Counted from the stretch's first letter, positions 44,082 to 53,113 are shown. The stretch: DNA of 64,000 nucleotides from Nocardioides mesophilus (GCF_014395785.1 NZ_CP060713.1:4182501-4246500); one strand, 5' to 3'. Made by a program: numbers and translations. Notes: generated by a model not told the origin, from the sequence alone.

Positions 44082-44860
44082 GAGGCCTGGGCCCTCTCGG
44101 TGCTGCGGGGTCGGTGGGTGACGAGCCGGTCGACGACGTACGACGCGACCTCGCCGGGGGTGGTGCCGCGGGCGAAGACCCGGTCCACGCCCAGCTCGGC
44201 GGCCATCGACTCGTCGAAGCGCGGGCCGCCGACGATCAGCAGCGGCCGCCGGTCGCTGGGGTAGGCCTCGCGGAACGCCGCGGACATCTCCTTGGTGTTG
44301 AGCAGGTGCGCGTCGCGCTGGGTGACGACCTGGGAGACCAGGATCGCGTCCGCCTTCTCGGCGCGGGCCCGCTCGACGAGGTGCGGCACTGACACCTGCG
44401 CGCCGAGGTTGACCACCTTGATCTCGCGGTAGTACTCCAGGCCCTTCTCGCCGGCGAACCCCTTGATGTTGAGGATGGCGTCGATCCCCACGGTGTGGGC
44501 GTCGCTGCCGATGCAGGCTCCCACCACGACCAGCCGGCGGCGCAGCCCCTTGCGGATCGCGAGGTTGACCTCCTTGGGCGCGAGCAGCGGGTAGTCGCGC
44601 TCGACGACCACCACCTTGCTGGTGTCGACCAGGTGGTTGACCCGTCCGTAGACCACGAAGAAGGTGAAGTCCGGACCCATCGGCCGGGCGTGCACGACCA
44701 TCGCCGGGTCCATGCCCATCTTGTTGGCCAGCTGCGCCGCGGCACCCTCGGCGAGCTTGGCGTTCGTGCCCAGCGAGGACATCGGCAGTGTGAAGGACAG
44801 CTGCACCATGCCGTCGCCGGTGGTGTCGCCGTACGGGCGCAGGATCGTGCCCTCGCTCAT
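44078..44860 (-). CDS. kamE: Lysine 5,6-aminomutase beta subunit
   Basis: A 260-residue B12-binding subunit. The cobalt ligand is H122 in SDAHTVGID and, 11 residues later, K133 in NIKGFAGEKG aligns with the PLP-binding lysine K144 of the clostridial enzyme. The Rossmann-type end VGGPRFDESMAAELGVDRVF is typical. With KamD it shifts the terminal amino group of beta-lysine to give 3,5-diaminohexanoate, using adenosylcobalamin and PLP. It overlaps both neighbours by 4 bases. Confidence 0.93.
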   Translation of the reverse strand: MSEGTILRPYGDTTGDGMVQLSFTLPMSSLGTNAKLAEGAAAQLANKMGMDPAMVVHARPMGPDFTFFVVYGRVNHLVDTSKVVVVERDYPLLAPKEVNLAIRKGLRRRLVVVGACIGSDAHTVGIDAILNIKGFAGEKGLEYYREIKVVNLGAQVSVPHLVERARAEKADAILVSQVVTQRDAHLLNTKEMSAAFREAYPSDRRPLLIVGGPRFDESMAAELGVDRVFARGTTPGEVASYVVDRLVTHRPRSTERAQAS

Positions 44861-46464
44861 GACTTCTCCTCCAGGATCTCCGAGGCGGGGTTCAGGTAGC
44901 CGGGCGCCTTGCGGGCCACGCCGTCGAGTCCGCGGCCGGCGTCCGAGGGGCGCTTCATGAGCCCGAACGTGCCGTCGGCGATCGCCTCCAGCAGGCCGTG
45001 CTTGCCCTCGTGCTCGACGATCCGCTCCAGCAGCTCGATGCTCTCCCCCACCACCTGCCGCGCCCGCTGCACGATGAAGCCGTCCGGAGCGGGGACGAAG
45101 TCCTCGTGCAGGTTGCCGGCGGCGTTCATCACGTAGCGGACGTTCTGCAGCGCCAGGTCACGGTCGGAGAGCCACGGCGTGACCACCGCCTCGGTCATCA
45201 TCCCGACCAGCAGGATGCTCTGCCCGGTCATCACCCCGGCCAGGTTGAAGAACGCGTCGAGCATGTAGCCGCGGAACACGTCCCCGGTCATGTGCCGGGT
45301 CGGCGGCATCCACTTCAGCGGCGCCTTGGGGAACAGCTCGCGGGCGAGCAGCGCGTGCGCGAGCTCCATGCGGAAGCTGTCGGGCAGCTCCGGGGTGATC
45401 TCGAACGCGTGCCCCAGGCCGAGCTGCCAGTCCTCGAGCCCGGCCTCCTTGGCGAAGTACTCGTTGAGCAGCTGGGAGACCGTGACCGTGTGCGCGGCCT
45501 CGACCGCGTCGGCGGTGGTGAGGTAGTTGTCCTCGCCGGTGTTGATGATGATCCCCGCGCGGGCGTGCACCTGTCGGCTGAAGCGCTGGTCGACGAAGGT
45601 CCGCACCGGGTTGATGTCGCGGAAGAGGATGCCGTACATCGAGTCGTTGAGCATCATGTCCAGCCGCTCCAGGCCGGCCAGCGCCGCGATCTCCGGCATG
45701 CAGAGCCCGGAGGCGTAGTTGGTGAGCCGGACGTAGCGGCCGAGCTCCCGGCTGGACTCGTCCAGCGCGGCCCGCATCAGCCGGAAGTTCTCCTGGGTGG
45801 CGTAGGTGCCGGCGAAGCCCTCCCGGGTCGCCCCCTCCGGGACGTAGTCGAGCAGCGACTGGCCGGTGGAGCGGATCACCGCGATCACGTCGGCGCCCTC
45901 GCGGGCCGCCTGCTGCGCCTGCGGGATGTCCTCGTAGATGTCGCCGGTGGCGACGATCAGGTAGATCCACGGCTGGTGGTCCGGGTCTCCCCAGCGCTTG
46001 ACCAGCCGGTCCCGCTCGCGGCGTCGGCCGTCGACCCGCTTGATCCCGGCCCCGACCTGCTTGCGCGCCGCGGCGCCCGCCCGGGTCAGGTCGCGCCCCT
46101 CGGGCAGGCGGAACCGCACCGAGCCGGCCGCGGCCTTCTGCGCCAGCGTCGAGAGGTCGTCGGCCTCGCCGCGGACCAGGGCGTCCCACACCGGCAGCGA
46201 CACCCCGTGCTCGAGCCCGACGTCCCCGCGGACGGCGTCGAGGAGCCGGTTGACCCACGGGATCCCGTCGGCGTCGGCCCCGCTGAGACCGGCGAGCCGC
46301 AGCGTGGCCCGCTCCACCGAGACGGTGGTGTGCTGCTTGGCCAGCGACACGATCGGCCGGCCCGCCTGGCGCGCGAGGGTGCGGGCCTTGCGGACGGTCA
46401 CCGGATCGAGGTCCAGCTTGCCGCGGCGCGGGGTCGCTCGGGTGGTCGAGCCTGTCGGAGCCAC
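44857..46464 (-). CDS. kamD: Lysine 5,6-aminomutase alpha subunit
   Basis: A 535-residue catalytic subunit with a TIM barrel that binds PLP and the adenosyl moiety. WIYLIVATGDIYEDIPQAQQ, STGQSLLDYVPEGATREG, and NTGEDNYLTTADAVEAAHTV are characteristic. The start GTG 46464 has AAGGAGAG upstream and shares one base with the amidohydrolase stop. Together with KamE it forms the adenosylcobalamin-dependent mutase. An activating chaperone gene is not seen nearby. Confidence 0.93.
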   Translation of the reverse strand: MAPTGSTTRATPRRGKLDLDPVTVRKARTLARQAGRPIVSLAKQHTTVSVERATLRLAGLSGADADGIPWVNRLLDAVRGDVGLEHGVSLPVWDALVRGEADDLSTLAQKAAAGSVRFRLPEGRDLTRAGAAARKQVGAGIKRVDGRRRERDRLVKRWGDPDHQPWIYLIVATGDIYEDIPQAQQAAREGADVIAVIRSTGQSLLDYVPEGATREGFAGTYATQENFRLMRAALDESSRELGRYVRLTNYASGLCMPEIAALAGLERLDMMLNDSMYGILFRDINPVRTFVDQRFSRQVHARAGIIINTGEDNYLTTADAVEAAHTVTVSQLLNEYFAKEAGLEDWQLGLGHAFEITPELPDSFRMELAHALLARELFPKAPLKWMPPTRHMTGDVFRGYMLDAFFNLAGVMTGQSILLVGMMTEAVVTPWLSDRDLALQNVRYVMNAAGNLHEDFVPAPDGFIVQRARQVVGESIELLERIVEHEGKHGLLEAIADGTFGLMKRPSDAGRGLDGVARKAPGYLNPASEILEEKS

Positions 46465-48077
46465 TAGCTCAGCTCTCCTTCTGATTCGTGGGCGACCGCC
46501 CCGTGCACCAGCGTCATCACGCAGCGGGGCAGGTCGAGGTCGGGGTGCAGGTCCGGCAGGTGTGGTACGCCGGCGCGCGGATCGGTCGACCAGGCGGCGA
46601 CCCGGGCGTCCGGGGTCTGCACCACCAGGTCGCCGGGGACGTCGAAGACGGCCACCGAGGCGGGCGCCCCGATCGCGATCACGCCGCCCTCGTCGCGGGC
46701 GGCGGCCCGCCAGCCGCCCCGGGTGTGGGCGTTGAACGCGGCGCGGACGGTGACCCGCTCGGACTCGGTGTGGTGCCAGGCGGCGGCCCGCACCCCTGCC
46801 CACGGGCCGAACGGCGTGACCGGGGTGTCGGAGCCGAAGGCCAGCGCGACGCCGGCGCGGTTCAGCGTGGCGAACGCGTTCATCGCCAAGGCGCGGTCGG
46901 CGCCGAGGCGCTGGGCGTACATGCCCTTCTCGCCGCCCCAGTACGCGTCGAAGGCCGGCTGCTGGCTGGCGGTGATCCCGAGCCGGCCGAGGGTCTGCAT
47001 CTGCTCGGGCGCCACCATCTCCAGGTGCTCGAGCCGGTGCCGGCCGCGGACCACGGCGCTCTCCCCCAGCGTCTCGGCGGCGGCGGCGAACCCGCGGGTG
47101 ACCGCGTCGACCGCCCGGTCCCCGATCACGTGGAAACCCGCCTGCAGCCCGGCCTGGGTGCAGGTGACGACGTGCGCGGCGACCTGCTCGGCGTCGAGGT
47201 AGAGGTGGCCGTCGTGGCCGGGGTCGTGCGGGTGGTCGGCGTACGGGGCGTGCAGTGCCGAGGTCCGCGAGCCGATGGAGCCGTCCATGCACAGGTCGCC
47301 GGCGAGGCCGACGGCGCCGAGCTCACGGGCCAGGTCGACGGCGTCGAGCTCGCCCCAGTAGGCCACCACCTCCGGCAGCCCGCCGGCGGCGGTCAGGTTG
47401 CGCGCGACGAGGAGGTCCTCGGGCGGGCAGATGTGAGGTGCGCCGAGCTCGTGGACCATCCCGATCCCCTCGGCGGCCGCGATCCGCAGCGCCCGGAGGA
47501 TCGCGTCCTCGCGCGCCGAGGGCGGCAGCAGCCGGAAGAGGCCTTCGCGCACCGCGTGGTGGGCGTCGCGCTCGACGCGGCCGGTGACGTCGTAGCCGTC
47601 GGCGTGCACCACGTCCGGGCAGGCGTCGAGGAACGCTGTGGAGACCACTGCGGAGTGCTCGTCGACCCGGGCGAGGTAGGCGGGCCGGCCGCCGAGGGCG
47701 CGGTCCACCTCCTCGCGGGTGAAGGGCCGCTGCTCGGGCCACCGGGTCTCGTCCCAGCCGTAGCCGAGCACGACCGCGTCGCTGGTGGTGCGTCCGTGGG
47801 CCGCGAGCACGTCGAGCGCCTCGTGCAGGTCGGCGGTCCCGGAGAAGTCCGCGCCGGCGGCGGCGAGCCCGGTCTGCGCCAGGTGCGCGTGCGCGTCGAC
47901 GAACGCCGGCGTGACCAGCCGGCCGTCGAGCTCGACGATCCGGTCGGCGCCGTCCTCGAAGTGCACGGACGCGTCGTCGTCGCCGGTCCAGACGATCGCC
48001 CCGTCCTCGATGCACAGGGCGGTGGCGTGCGGGTCGGCAGGCGTGTGGACGTAGCCGCCACGGAGCAGGATCTTCAT
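46464..48077 (-). CDS. Amidohydrolase family protein (YtcJ-like)
   Basis: A 537-residue metal-dependent hydrolase of the amidohydrolase_3 group. Metal ligands are in VDAHAHLAQTG, FHVIGDRAVDA, RHRLEHLEMV, and the Asp in FGSDTPVTPFGP. Relatives hydrolyse exocyclic amides or N-formyl/N-acyl groups. Inside a lysine-aminomutase operon it could free lysine or a lysine-derived lactam or amide for degradation, but this is inference from position alone. It lies between kdd and kamD. Confidence 0.8.
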   Translation of the reverse strand: MKILLRGGYVHTPADPHATALCIEDGAIVWTGDDDASVHFEDGADRIVELDGRLVTPAFVDAHAHLAQTGLAAAGADFSGTADLHEALDVLAAHGRTTSDAVVLGYGWDETRWPEQRPFTREEVDRALGGRPAYLARVDEHSAVVSTAFLDACPDVVHADGYDVTGRVERDAHHAVREGLFRLLPPSAREDAILRALRIAAAEGIGMVHELGAPHICPPEDLLVARNLTAAGGLPEVVAYWGELDAVDLARELGAVGLAGDLCMDGSIGSRTSALHAPYADHPHDPGHDGHLYLDAEQVAAHVVTCTQAGLQAGFHVIGDRAVDAVTRGFAAAAETLGESAVVRGRHRLEHLEMVAPEQMQTLGRLGITASQQPAFDAYWGGEKGMYAQRLGADRALAMNAFATLNRAGVALAFGSDTPVTPFGPWAGVRAAAWHHTESERVTVRAAFNAHTRGGWRAAARDEGGVIAIGAPASVAVFDVPGDLVVQTPDARVAAWSTDPRAGVPHLPDLHPDLDLPRCVMTLVHGAVAHESEGELS

Positions 48078-48120
48078 GGCGACATCCTCACACCCGTGCC
48101 CCGGCACGGAGGCGCGGCCA

Positions 48121-49179
48121 TCACAGCCTGCGCTCGAAGAGCCGCCGGACCCCCTCGTTCTCACGCACGAGCGTGAGCGCGAGGTCGGCGTGACCGGGGA
48201 CGTAGCCATTGCCGACCAGCATCGTCACGTCGGCCGCCAGGCCCTCGGCCCCGAGGGCGGCGGCGCTGAACGAGGTGGCCATCGAGAAGAAGATCACGGT
48301 GCCGCCGTCACGGGTGGACAGGATCGCGCCGCCCTCGCAGCCGGGCACGTCGACGCAGACCACGGTGACGTCGGCCGGGCCGCCGGCGGCGGTGACCGCC
48401 TCGGCGAGTGCGACCGGGTCGCGGGCGTCCGCGAGCGCGACCGCGTCCGCGAGGCCGGCCGCGCCGAGCAGGTCGGCCTCGGCCTGGACGGGGACCACTC
48501 CGATCGTCCGCGCCGCGCCCGCGGCCCGGGCGGCCGCCAGCGCCAGCGACCCGGACTTCCCGGCCGCCCCGACGACGGCGACGACCGGTGCGTCGTACCC
48601 CCCGACGACGCGGGCGGTCAGCGCCGGGGCCCCGCAGACGTCCATCACCGCGAGCGCGAGGGCGGGCGACAGGTCCTCGGGGAGCTGCGCCGCGATGGAG
48701 CGGCCGAAGAGGATCGCGTAGCCGTCGGCGGGGACCTGCTCACCCCGGCCGTCCCAGTCACGCAGGCCGTCCTCGATGACCAGCGGCGTGAGCGTGAGGG
48801 ACACCAGCGTGGCGACGCGGTCCCCGACCGCGAGGCCGAGGGGAGACTCCGGCCCGACCTCCTCGACGGTGCCCACCAGCATGCCGCCGCTACCGGTCTC
48901 GGGGTTCTGCATCTTGCCGCGCTCGGCGACGATCCGGAGCACGGCCGCGCGCACGGCGTCGCCGTCGGCGTGTCCTGCGGCGTCGGTGTGGGTGCGCTCG
49001 AGCTGACGGAAGGACGCGGCGTCGAGGTTGAGCCGCTCGACGCGGACCCGGACCTCGTCGGGCCACAGCTCTCTGCGGGTGTCCAGCCGGGTCGCCGCCT
49101 GCGGCAGCACGCCGCGGGGCTCGAGCACCCGGTGGAGGCCGACCGGGCTGGACCGCGTGGTGGCGGCGGCATCGTTCAC
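48121..49179 (-). CDS. kdd: L-erythro-3,5-diaminohexanoate dehydrogenase
   Basis: A 352-residue NAD-dependent dehydrogenase. It contains SGGMLVGTVEEVG, a VVAVVGAAGKSGSLALAAAR nucleotide-binding loop, and GGTVIFFSMATSFSAAALGA, all typical of Kdd. It oxidatively deaminates 3,5-diaminohexanoate to 5-amino-3-oxohexanoate. The GTG 49179 with AAGGA upstream was preferred to an ATG at 49206. It is the first gene of the minus-strand operon and is divergent from kamA. Confidence 0.9.
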   Translation of the reverse strand: MNDAAATTRSSPVGLHRVLEPRGVLPQAATRLDTRRELWPDEVRVRVERLNLDAASFRQLERTHTDAAGHADGDAVRAAVLRIVAERGKMQNPETGSGGMLVGTVEEVGPESPLGLAVGDRVATLVSLTLTPLVIEDGLRDWDGRGEQVPADGYAILFGRSIAAQLPEDLSPALALAVMDVCGAPALTARVVGGYDAPVVAVVGAAGKSGSLALAAARAAGAARTIGVVPVQAEADLLGAAGLADAVALADARDPVALAEAVTAAGGPADVTVVCVDVPGCEGGAILSTRDGGTVIFFSMATSFSAAALGAEGLAADVTMLVGNGYVPGHADLALTLVRENEGVRRLFERRL

Positions 49180-49342
49180 GGCTAGTCCTTCGCGCAGATC
49201 GACCATCGGGCGGGAAATCTTCCGGCGCGGCATTGGACGCACCGCAGATCCTTTGCGTACTCTGGCACGTGAGGTTGACGTCACACAAACCGACGCGCCC
49301 GGCTGCCTCGCCGGGCGGCCGGGCACCCCCACGAGGAGAACC
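49180..49342. promoter_or_regulatory. Divergent kdd/kamA control region
   Basis: The 163 bases separating the two lysine transcription units hold a possible kamA promoter (TTGGAC 49233-49238 and TACTCT 49258-49263, 19-base spacer) and the palindrome TGACGTCA (49276-49283) inside a wider GTGA/TCAC dyad that could bind a regulator. Assignment is tentative. Confidence 0.35.
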
Positions 49343-50821
49343 ATGAGCATCCAGACCGTGTCCGGCGGCATGACAGCCCCGACCTGGGCGGAGTCCGGCC
49401 AGCCTTACCCCTACGCCCGCACGGAGCTGGTGGAGCCCGACTGGACCCGCTTCCCGGGGTGGAAGGACGTCACCGCCGAGGACTGGGCCTCGGTGCAGTG
49501 GCAGCGCGCCCATTGCGTGAAGAACGTCAAGCAGCTGCGCACCCTCTGGGGCGACCTGGTCGAGGAGCGGTTCTACGAGGACCTGGAGCGCGACCAGCGG
49601 GAGCGCGCCACGATGTCGATGCTCGTGCCGCCGCAGATGATGAACACGATGGCCCCGCGCGACGTCCCCGCCGGCCCCGGCTCGCTGACCGAGGCGATGT
49701 ACGCCGACCCGATCCGTCGCTACATGCTCCCGGTGTTCAGCGACCGGCGCACCGACTGGCCCTCGCACCCGCACGCCACCCGCGACTCGCTGCACGAGCA
49801 CGACATGTGGGTGGCCGAGGGACTGACCCACCGCTACCCCACCAAGGTGCTCGCCGAGCTGCTGCCGACCTGCCCGCAGTACTGCGGCCACTGCACCCGC
49901 ATGGACCTGGTCGGGAACTCCACCCCGGTGATCGACAAGCTGAAGTTCCTCGGCAAGCCGGTCGACCGGCACGCCGAGATGCTCGACTACCTGCGCCGCA
50001 CGCCGTCGGTGCGCGACGTGGTCGTCTCCGGCGGCGACGTGGCGAACATGCCGTGGCCCCGGCTCGAGGAGTTCCTCACCCAGCTGCTCGAGATCGAGAA
50101 CATCCGCGACATCCGGCTGGCCACCAAGGCACTGATCGGCCTCCCCCAGCACTGGCTGCAGGACGACGTACGCGCCGGGGTGGAGCGCGTGGCCCGCGTC
50201 GCCCGTCAGCGGGGCGTCTCGCTGGCCATGCACACGCACGCCAACCACGCGAACTCCATCACCCCGATCGTCGCCGAGGCCAGCCGGGCGATGCTCGACG
50301 CCGGCCTGCGGGACGTGCGCAACCAGGGCGTGCTGCTCGCCGGCGTCAACGCCGACCCCAACTCGCTGCTCGACCTCTGCTTCGCGCTGCTCGACGGCGC
50401 GCAGATCATGCCTTACTACTTCTACATGTGCGACATGATCCCGTTCAGCGAGCACTGGCGGGTCTCGGTCGCCGACGCGCAGCGGCTCCAGCACCACGTG
50501 ATGGGGTACCTCCCCGGCTTCGCGACCCCGCGGATCGTCTGCGACGTGCCGTTCGTCGGCAAGCGCTGGGTGCACCAGCTCGCCGACTACGACCGGGAGC
50601 TGGGCATCTCCTACTGGACCAAGAACTACCGCACCTCGATCGAGTCCACGGACCCCGAGGCGCTGCAGCGGCACTACGAGTACTACGACCCGATCCACAC
50701 GCTGCCCGAGGCCGGTCAGCAGTGGTGGCGCCAGCACTCCGGCGACAACCTCGTCGAGGCGGAGCGTCTCGCGGCCGAGTCGCGTCGCGCGGCCGAGCAG
50801 CAGGCGCTCACCCTGGCCTGA
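49343..50821 (+). CDS. kamA: Lysine 2,3-aminomutase (divergent, radical SAM)
   Basis: A 492-residue radical SAM enzyme that turns L-lysine into beta-lysine. The cluster cysteines are C177, C181 and C184 in CPQYCGHC. GLTHRYPTKV, VRDVVVSGGD, THANHANSIT, and VRNQGVLLAGVN align with clostridial KAM. The Asp residues that read the substrate side chain seem kept (CDM, CDVP), and K407 in FVGKRW replaces the usual GGGGK loop as the likely PLP lysine. The C-terminal Cys-rich zinc region is missing and a ~45-residue segment near the N-terminus is extra. The ATG follows GAGGAGA. Confidence 0.85.
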   Translation: MSIQTVSGGMTAPTWAESGQPYPYARTELVEPDWTRFPGWKDVTAEDWASVQWQRAHCVKNVKQLRTLWGDLVEERFYEDLERDQRERATMSMLVPPQMMNTMAPRDVPAGPGSLTEAMYADPIRRYMLPVFSDRRTDWPSHPHATRDSLHEHDMWVAEGLTHRYPTKVLAELLPTCPQYCGHCTRMDLVGNSTPVIDKLKFLGKPVDRHAEMLDYLRRTPSVRDVVVSGGDVANMPWPRLEEFLTQLLEIENIRDIRLATKALIGLPQHWLQDDVRAGVERVARVARQRGVSLAMHTHANHANSITPIVAEASRAMLDAGLRDVRNQGVLLAGVNADPNSLLDLCFALLDGAQIMPYYFYMCDMIPFSEHWRVSVADAQRLQHHVMGYLPGFATPRIVCDVPFVGKRWVHQLADYDRELGISYWTKNYRTSIESTDPEALQRHYEYYDPIHTLPEAGQQWWRQHSGDNLVEAERLAAESRRAAEQQALTLA

Positions 50822-51248
50822 GGGTCGGCTGCTGCTCAGCGAGCGACGCGAGGAGGCGCCGATAGGTGTCCTCCACTGCTCCCTCGACACTCGGAATGAC
50901 CATCACGTCGGGGCGTTGGTCCGGCAGGGCCCGAAGCGCTGCGTGTCGTTCGCGCAGCGCGTCGGTCCGAACGGCGCACCCCTCGAACAGCGAGATCTCC
51001 GTGGAATCGGTCAACAGCTGCGGCAGCACGACATCCTGGCCGCTGGCCAAGTAGCCCTCGATCATCCCGAGGGCAGCGGGACGGATGAGGGTCCCAGCCT
51101 TCGGAAAGTCGTTCGACCACCCGCCGATCAGGCTCCGCAGCACGTCGATGTCGCAGTTCAGCACTCCGGGGTGCTCGTCGGCGTACCGCCTGGCGATCGT
51201 GGACTTGCCGATGCCCGGCGGGCCGTTGAGGTGAAGGAGATAGGGCAC
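50808..51248 (-). CDS. Small AAA/P-loop kinase-like protein
   Basis: A 146-residue P-loop protein with Walker A LNGPPGIGKSTIARRYADEH close to the N-terminus and CDIDVLRSLIGGW as the substrate-binding acidic segment. No full kinase lid is obvious. It resembles small nucleotide or antibiotic kinases of the AAA_33/AAA_18 group; the substrate is unknown. TACCGT (51256-51261) ends 7 bases before GTG 51248. Its stop lies inside the end of kamA. Confidence 0.7.
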   Translation of the reverse strand: MPYLLHLNGPPGIGKSTIARRYADEHPGVLNCDIDVLRSLIGGWSNDFPKAGTLIRPAALGMIEGYLASGQDVVLPQLLTDSTEISLFEGCAVRTDALRERHAALRALPDQRPDVMVIPSVEGAVEDTYRRLLASLAEQQPTLRPG

Positions 51249-51356
51249 CCCCAGGACGGTACTGCCGCCCGGCCCCGACTCGTCGCACGTACTTCGGCAC
51301 GCTGGCGCAGTACTGCGGCAGCACCGCGGGCACCAGGAAGAGCTACGTTCTTGGTC

Positions 51357-51971
51357 GTGCCCGACCTCGCCTCCATCGTCGATGCCACCCCGTGTGGGCA
51401 GCGCGTGGTCCTGGTCGCCGTGGACGGGGTCGACGGGAGCGGGAAGACGACCTTTGCCGGTCTGCTCGCCGCCGAGTACCTCAACCGCGGCAGGGTCGCC
51501 CTGGTCGTGCACATGGACGACTTCTTGAACCCTCGAGCGATCCGCTATCGGCGGGGACGAACGTCGCCCGACGGGTTCTTCCTCGACACCTACGACCTGG
51601 GGACGTTCGCAGCCAACGTCCTCGAGCCTCTGGCGCCCGGCGGCGACCGAGCCGTTGTCGCCCGCGCATTCGATCTCCATGCCGACGGCCCGGTGGCCGA
51701 TGACCCTGTCGTCGTGCCGCCGGGCGCCGTCGTCATCGTGGAGGGCATGTTCCTTCACCGTGACGAGCTCGTCACCCGGTGGGATCTGTCCGTGTTCCTG
51801 GATGTTCCGTTCACCGTCACTGCCAGCCGCATGGCCCGACGCGACGGCAGCAACCCGGATCCTGAGCACCCGTCGATGTCGAGGTATGTAGGCGGGCAAC
51901 GCTTGTACCTCGACAGCTGCAGGCCGGCCGACCGTGCGACGTTCGTGATCGACAACTTCGACGAGGGGTAG
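51357..51971 (+). CDS. Uridine kinase-like P-loop protein
   Basis: A 204-residue P-loop kinase with Walker A VDGVDGSGKTTFAGLL and HMDDFLNPRAIRYRRGR, the arrangement of uridine kinase/phosphoribulokinase-like proteins. FLDTYDLGTF and IVEGMFLHRDEL follow. The phosphate acceptor is unproven. TACGTT (51344-51349) ends 7 bases before the GTG, again leaderless. It is divergent from the other small kinase. Confidence 0.8.
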   Translation: MPDLASIVDATPCGQRVVLVAVDGVDGSGKTTFAGLLAAEYLNRGRVALVVHMDDFLNPRAIRYRRGRTSPDGFFLDTYDLGTFAANVLEPLAPGGDRAVVARAFDLHADGPVADDPVVVPPGAVVIVEGMFLHRDELVTRWDLSVFLDVPFTVTASRMARRDGSNPDPEHPSMSRYVGGQRLYLDSCRPADRATFVIDNFDEG

Positions 51972-51982
51972 GCGGAAGTACG

Positions 51983-52267
51983 TCAGCGAGCGTCCCTGTT
52001 CTCACCCCAGCCGAACCGACTCTCGGCAACGAAGTCGACCAGGTTCGAGCGCAGCCGCTCGATCCATTCCTCCACAGTCATCCCCTGCACGTGGCCCTGG
52101 ACGACGAGGTCGCGAAACGTCTCCCCTCTCGCGGTGAGCGAGAGTGAGACCGAGCCGCCCAGCTCGTCCGAGTCGCTCAGCTCGAACGCGGATACCTCGT
52201 CGTCCTTGAAGACGGCTCGCATGGCTGGCAGCACGACTGCGCTGGCCACGTCGACGAGATTCGTCAT
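51983..52267 (-). CDS. Hypothetical protein, 94 aa
   Basis: An acidic 94-residue protein with one mixed alpha/beta segment (FELSDSDELGGSVSLSLTAR) and a C-terminal helix MTVEEWIERLRSNLVDFVAE. No family is recognised. TAGCTT (52275-52280) ends 7 bases before the ATG, so a leaderless start is likely. It lies downstream of the kinase in the opposite direction. Confidence 0.5.
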   Translation of the reverse strand: MTNLVDVASAVVLPAMRAVFKDDEVSAFELSDSDELGGSVSLSLTARGETFRDLVVQGHVQGMTVEEWIERLRSNLVDFVAESRFGWGENRDAR

Positions 52268-52277
52268 GTGCAGGAAG

Positions 52278-52568
52278 CTACGCCGACGTCGCCTGCGGAT
52301 CCCCCCTGCTAGGACCCGCCTCCGCCAGGACGCGCAGGATGCGCAGCGATGCCGAAGGGATGGCAGCTCTGACTCCTTCGGCCATCGCCTGGGCACTGTC
52401 CTCGTCCTCGAGGATGACGACGGCGACCGCCGACGTGAGCGCGGTCGGCTCCTGCGCCCAGAAGCCACGCACAAAACCTGGCTGCTGACGCACTGTGGCC
52501 GCGATGTGCGCCAGCTGGTCGGCTTCCAGCTCTGCCTCTACTGGCCATTCACCGATGATCGCGAACAA
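52278..52568 (-). CDS. Hypothetical protein, possible dimeric alpha-beta barrel
   Basis: A 96-residue protein from TTG 52568, with GGAGG a few bases upstream. FAIIGEWPVEAELEADQLAH, then QQPGFVRGFWAQEP, resembles the start of antibiotic-biosynthesis-monooxygenase/dimeric-barrel proteins. The assignment is weak. It ends 11 bases before the 94-residue gene start. Confidence 0.5.
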   Translation of the reverse strand: MFAIIGEWPVEAELEADQLAHIAATVRQQPGFVRGFWAQEPTALTSAVAVVILEDEDSAQAMAEGVRAAIPSASLRILRVLAEAGPSRGDPQATSA

Positions 52569-52619
52569 GACGCCTCCATGGTCGTGTCTCAGCTCAGAAC
52601 TGGTTTCGCGCGGGGCGCG

Positions 52620-53108
52620 TCAGGCGGCGACGAGGTCGTCGATCTGGTTGATCGCCGAGGAGGCACCCTCGACGACGCCCATGTCGAGGACCTTCTGCAG
52701 CGCCTCGGCCGTGGCGTAGGTGCTCACGAAAGTGGCGCGGGTGCCACCGTCGTGCTCGGCGAAGGAGAAGACGTTGCGGCCGACGGGCAGGTCGGGGTTC
52801 TTGGTGAAGTGCTCGTCGAGCGCGAAGCCGTCGTCGAACGTGAAGCCGTGGGGCTCGTCGACGGTCTCGACCTCCCAGTAGCCGTAGAACTTCTCGCCCT
52901 CGGGGCTCGTCATGTAGTAGTTCATCCGGCCGCCGGGGACCAGGTGGTGATCGACGAAGGTGGCCGGGTAGGTCGGGGGTCCCCAGACCCGCTCGAGCTG
53001 ACGCGGGTCGGCGTACACCTCCCAGATCCGCTTCGGCGCGGCGGCGAAGTCCGCGACGATGGTGAGGCTACGGGCGTCGAGGTCGTGCGAGACGTGAGTA
53101 ACAGGCAT
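52620..53108 (-). CDS. SRPBCC (AHSA1-like) domain protein
   Basis: A 162-residue START-like protein of the AHSA1 group. FAAAPKRIWEVYADPRQLER, WGPPTYPATFVDHH, and PGGRMNYYMTSPEG are its typical blocks. It follows an ArsR-type regulator by 5 bases, a very common pairing, in which the regulator controls the SRPBCC protein. The ligand is not known. Confidence 0.88.
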   Translation of the reverse strand: MPVTHVSHDLDARSLTIVADFAAAPKRIWEVYADPRQLERVWGPPTYPATFVDHHLVPGGRMNYYMTSPEGEKFYGYWEVETVDEPHGFTFDDGFALDEHFTKNPDLPVGRNVFSFAEHDGGTRATFVSTYATAEALQKVLDMGVVEGASSAINQIDDLVAA

Positions 53109-53113
53109 GAGGA

